NCBI GenBank assembly: GCA_963970005.1
Contig: CAXAMN010021362.1
Span: forward strand, 2,452,956 to 2,516,955
Source of the DNA: Durusdinium trenchii
Taxonomy: Eukaryota; Sar; Dinophyceae; Suessiales; Symbiodiniaceae
Direction: 5' to 3'
Length of the DNA: 64,000 bases
This document shows, in pieces, positions 62,198-64,000 of this stretch (its first letter is position 1; every line of letters begins with the position of its first letter). The translations under genes were made by a program, and so were the position numbers. Below the pieces are notes generated by a model. It was given only the letters and a program-made list of their open reading frames with translations, was not told the origin of the DNA and searched no databases.

Positions 62198-64000
62198 GTG
62201 TGTGTGCAGTGTGTATGTAGATTGGCCTAAGAATCAATCCATCCAATCTATCCAAATGAGCTTGGAACCAACGTAGTAACAGCAACCTATAGCTTCGTAC
62301 TTAGCATCCATTCCATCAATCCATCCAACTTAGTACATAAGAGCTTTGTTGAACTTGTTGAAAGGAAAAAAACATATGCGATATGATGCGATGCATTGCG
62401 ATGCCTATGACCATTCTACGGAAGTATAAAAAAATGCCCCGAGGCAGCACAAGTATTTCTTGCGCAAGTATTTCTGGCGCAGATGTGTTTCTTTTGGTTG
62501 CCACCCGTGTCTCTTTCAATCCGCTTCAGATGTTCATGTTTATCCGCAATCTGGACAGGCTTCAAAGGCACCAGACCAGCGAGACCTGTGGCAGGGTATT
62601 CAGGGGGAACCTGGAACCACCTCTGTGGAAGCCTGTAGCAACAAGCAGCTCGCGCCAGTGTTTGAGCCATTTGGAAGGGGCGGACCATGTCTCATGATAG
62701 GTGTTAGGAGGTCATTATCTCATGGAAGCCTATAGGTAGTGTGGGCTAGTTCATTGGACACCCCTTGGAAGGTCCTGGTACCTAAAATCTGCTGATTTTT
62801 CGGAGGAAGCGAGCAAAACCGAGCTTGATGGGGCGGTCGTCGCCCATGGTTCTTAGCCCAGAAGCACAGGGAGCCGGTTTTTCGCTCGGCGCTGTCGCTC
62901 CGCAAGGGAGTGACCTCGCGCGACCCATGAGTTCGCCATGTGGAAAGCCACCAGAAGCACAGCAGACCGATCGTAGAGATCATGGGATTCAGTAGCAGTT
63001 TTGGAGGTCATGCAAGTTCCAGTCCAGGTACCAACCTCGTTAAGCTACAATATGTTACAATGAAATCAAACCCATTTGATCAAGTGCCCCATAGGGCCCA
63101 GGATGATGGGTGGGTTTCGTAGGTCAATGAACCACAACGCATCAACTCCCTGTTGACTCTTGATTTCCTGACGTTGGTCATACAAAAACACTATTCAAGA
63201 AGGTAAAGGACCAGGTCTTACTGGGTCAGACTGGACTTGTAGGGATTAGTTAGCCATCCCTGATGCATGTTTGCACCTGTTTGCACACTGTTCGGGTCCG
63301 TCTACATTACCCTTTGAGGTACGGTGAGGGAGACACTGTGATGTAGGGCCAGTTGGGTCCAGTCATATACCGAACCTGAGCTTCGGTACGACTGGATCCC
63401 TCCAAACTCCGAGCCCATGGAGTTCCAAGTGCCACTGCTGCGCCCAGCACGTGGCCGCCACGTGGTGCTGCCCGCGGCACGTGCCGCAGCACGCCCGGAC
63501 CGTGCGGGCGCCAGCGCTTCGTTCAGGCGCGGACGGCGCGGACGGCAACGGACTTCAGATGTTGGACTCTATTCATTGGATCCATGTGTTCCCTGATTCC
63601 TACTGTAGCCTTCAAAGACCATGAAAAACACATGATTGACCTATAGGTATAGTCTAAAATCCTCTATAGAACATAAAGGTTCTAACCGGGATTCAGACCG
63701 TTCAGGAAGAATCCCAGCTGTGTGCTTTCTTCTTTCCCTCCCGTGCGTGGACTCCTCTCCGCGGCCGACCTCCCGGAGTCGACCGGTGGGTCGGACAGCC
63801 GCGACGGTGCCCAGCCAAGAGGCCAAGGGGAATGAACACAGCAGGGCACCAACACTGCTCAATAAGCACCCTTTTGGTGAGTTGGGTTGGTGCTTGGGCA
63901 GTATTCTTTCCATAGGGTTGCTTGAGCATGCTTGGATTCAACCCGCCCTTGGGCACCACAGCCTGGGCTCAAGATGGGGGCGGGGTGGGAGGAAATCCTG
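62198..64000. other. no clear gene; repeat fragments
   Basis: Contains a half-copy of the hairpin element at 62,727-62,781 and an inverted repeat at 63,355-63,397 (TCCAGTCATATACCGAACC ... TTCGGTACGACTGGA) related to the palindrome at 26.0 kb. A very GC-rich patch lies at 63,435-63,545. No supported gene. Confidence 0.4.

Noticed and set aside
1-64000. Dinoflagellate spliced-leader relic (CCGTAGCCATTTTGGCTCAAG type) as a sign of retroposed genes
   Set aside because: I looked for the core CCATTTTGGCTCAAG and close forms and found none by eye.

Overview
The window looks like nuclear DNA of a protist with a repeat-rich, gene-sparse genome, most probably a dinoflagellate of the Symbiodiniaceae type. 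This is an inference. Short exons lie between AG acceptors and GT or GC donors, long stretches hold only minisatellites and hairpin repeats, and there is a large LINE whose polyprotein ends in a cytosine-methyltransferase-like domain. No rRNA gene, intact tRNA, CRISPR array or bacterial operon was seen, and no spliced-leader relic was found.

Layout. Positions 0.2-10 kb carry plus-strand exons of two or three host genes. I do not recognise them, apart from a Lys/Ala-rich, acidic, HMG/YABBY-like tail at 5.1-6.7 kb. Positions 10-32 kb are mostly non-coding: minisatellites (42-bp units at 17.9 kb, CCACCAAGA-type units at 23.9-24.2 kb), a tRNA-Leu-derived relic at 23.7 kb, a decayed gene at 18.6-19.7 kb, and a family of MITE-like hairpins ending in CCCAGACACTCCATG. 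Positions 32.5-57.2 kb are a LINE-type retrotransposon on the plus strand. It has an ORF1 with a coiled coil, a long repetitive region of unknown function, RNase H, an EEP endonuclease, reverse transcriptase, zinc fingers and a C5-methyltransferase-like domain, spread over several reading frames. Positions 57.2-64 kb are again repeats, with two clean hairpin elements and a 414-bp direct duplication.

The most interesting object is an 11,536-bp DNA transposon at 41,919-53,454 inserted in the LINE. It has perfect 34-bp terminal inverted repeats and a likely 4-bp target duplication (ATGA). The LINE reading frame on its left continues in phase on its right. It carries five genes, all on the minus strand: a large zinc-finger protein with a hAT-like C-terminus (probable transposase), a complete stand-alone C5 DNA methyltransferase, and three unrecognised proteins. 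Fifteen perfect and at least six near-perfect copies of a 13-bp motif (GGCCGAAGCAGCC) are scattered through it, all in one orientation and mostly at gene starts and stops. Every perfect copy that is translated reads Ala-Ala-Ser-Ala. I saw no copy outside the element in this window.

How the parts may work together (inference): the transposon looks like a self-contained package of transposase, DNA methyltransferase and accessory proteins, with its genes marked by a shared punctuation element. It sits in a retrotransposon that carries its own, unrelated methyltransferase-like domain, so two classes of mobile element here have each taken up cytosine-methylation machinery.
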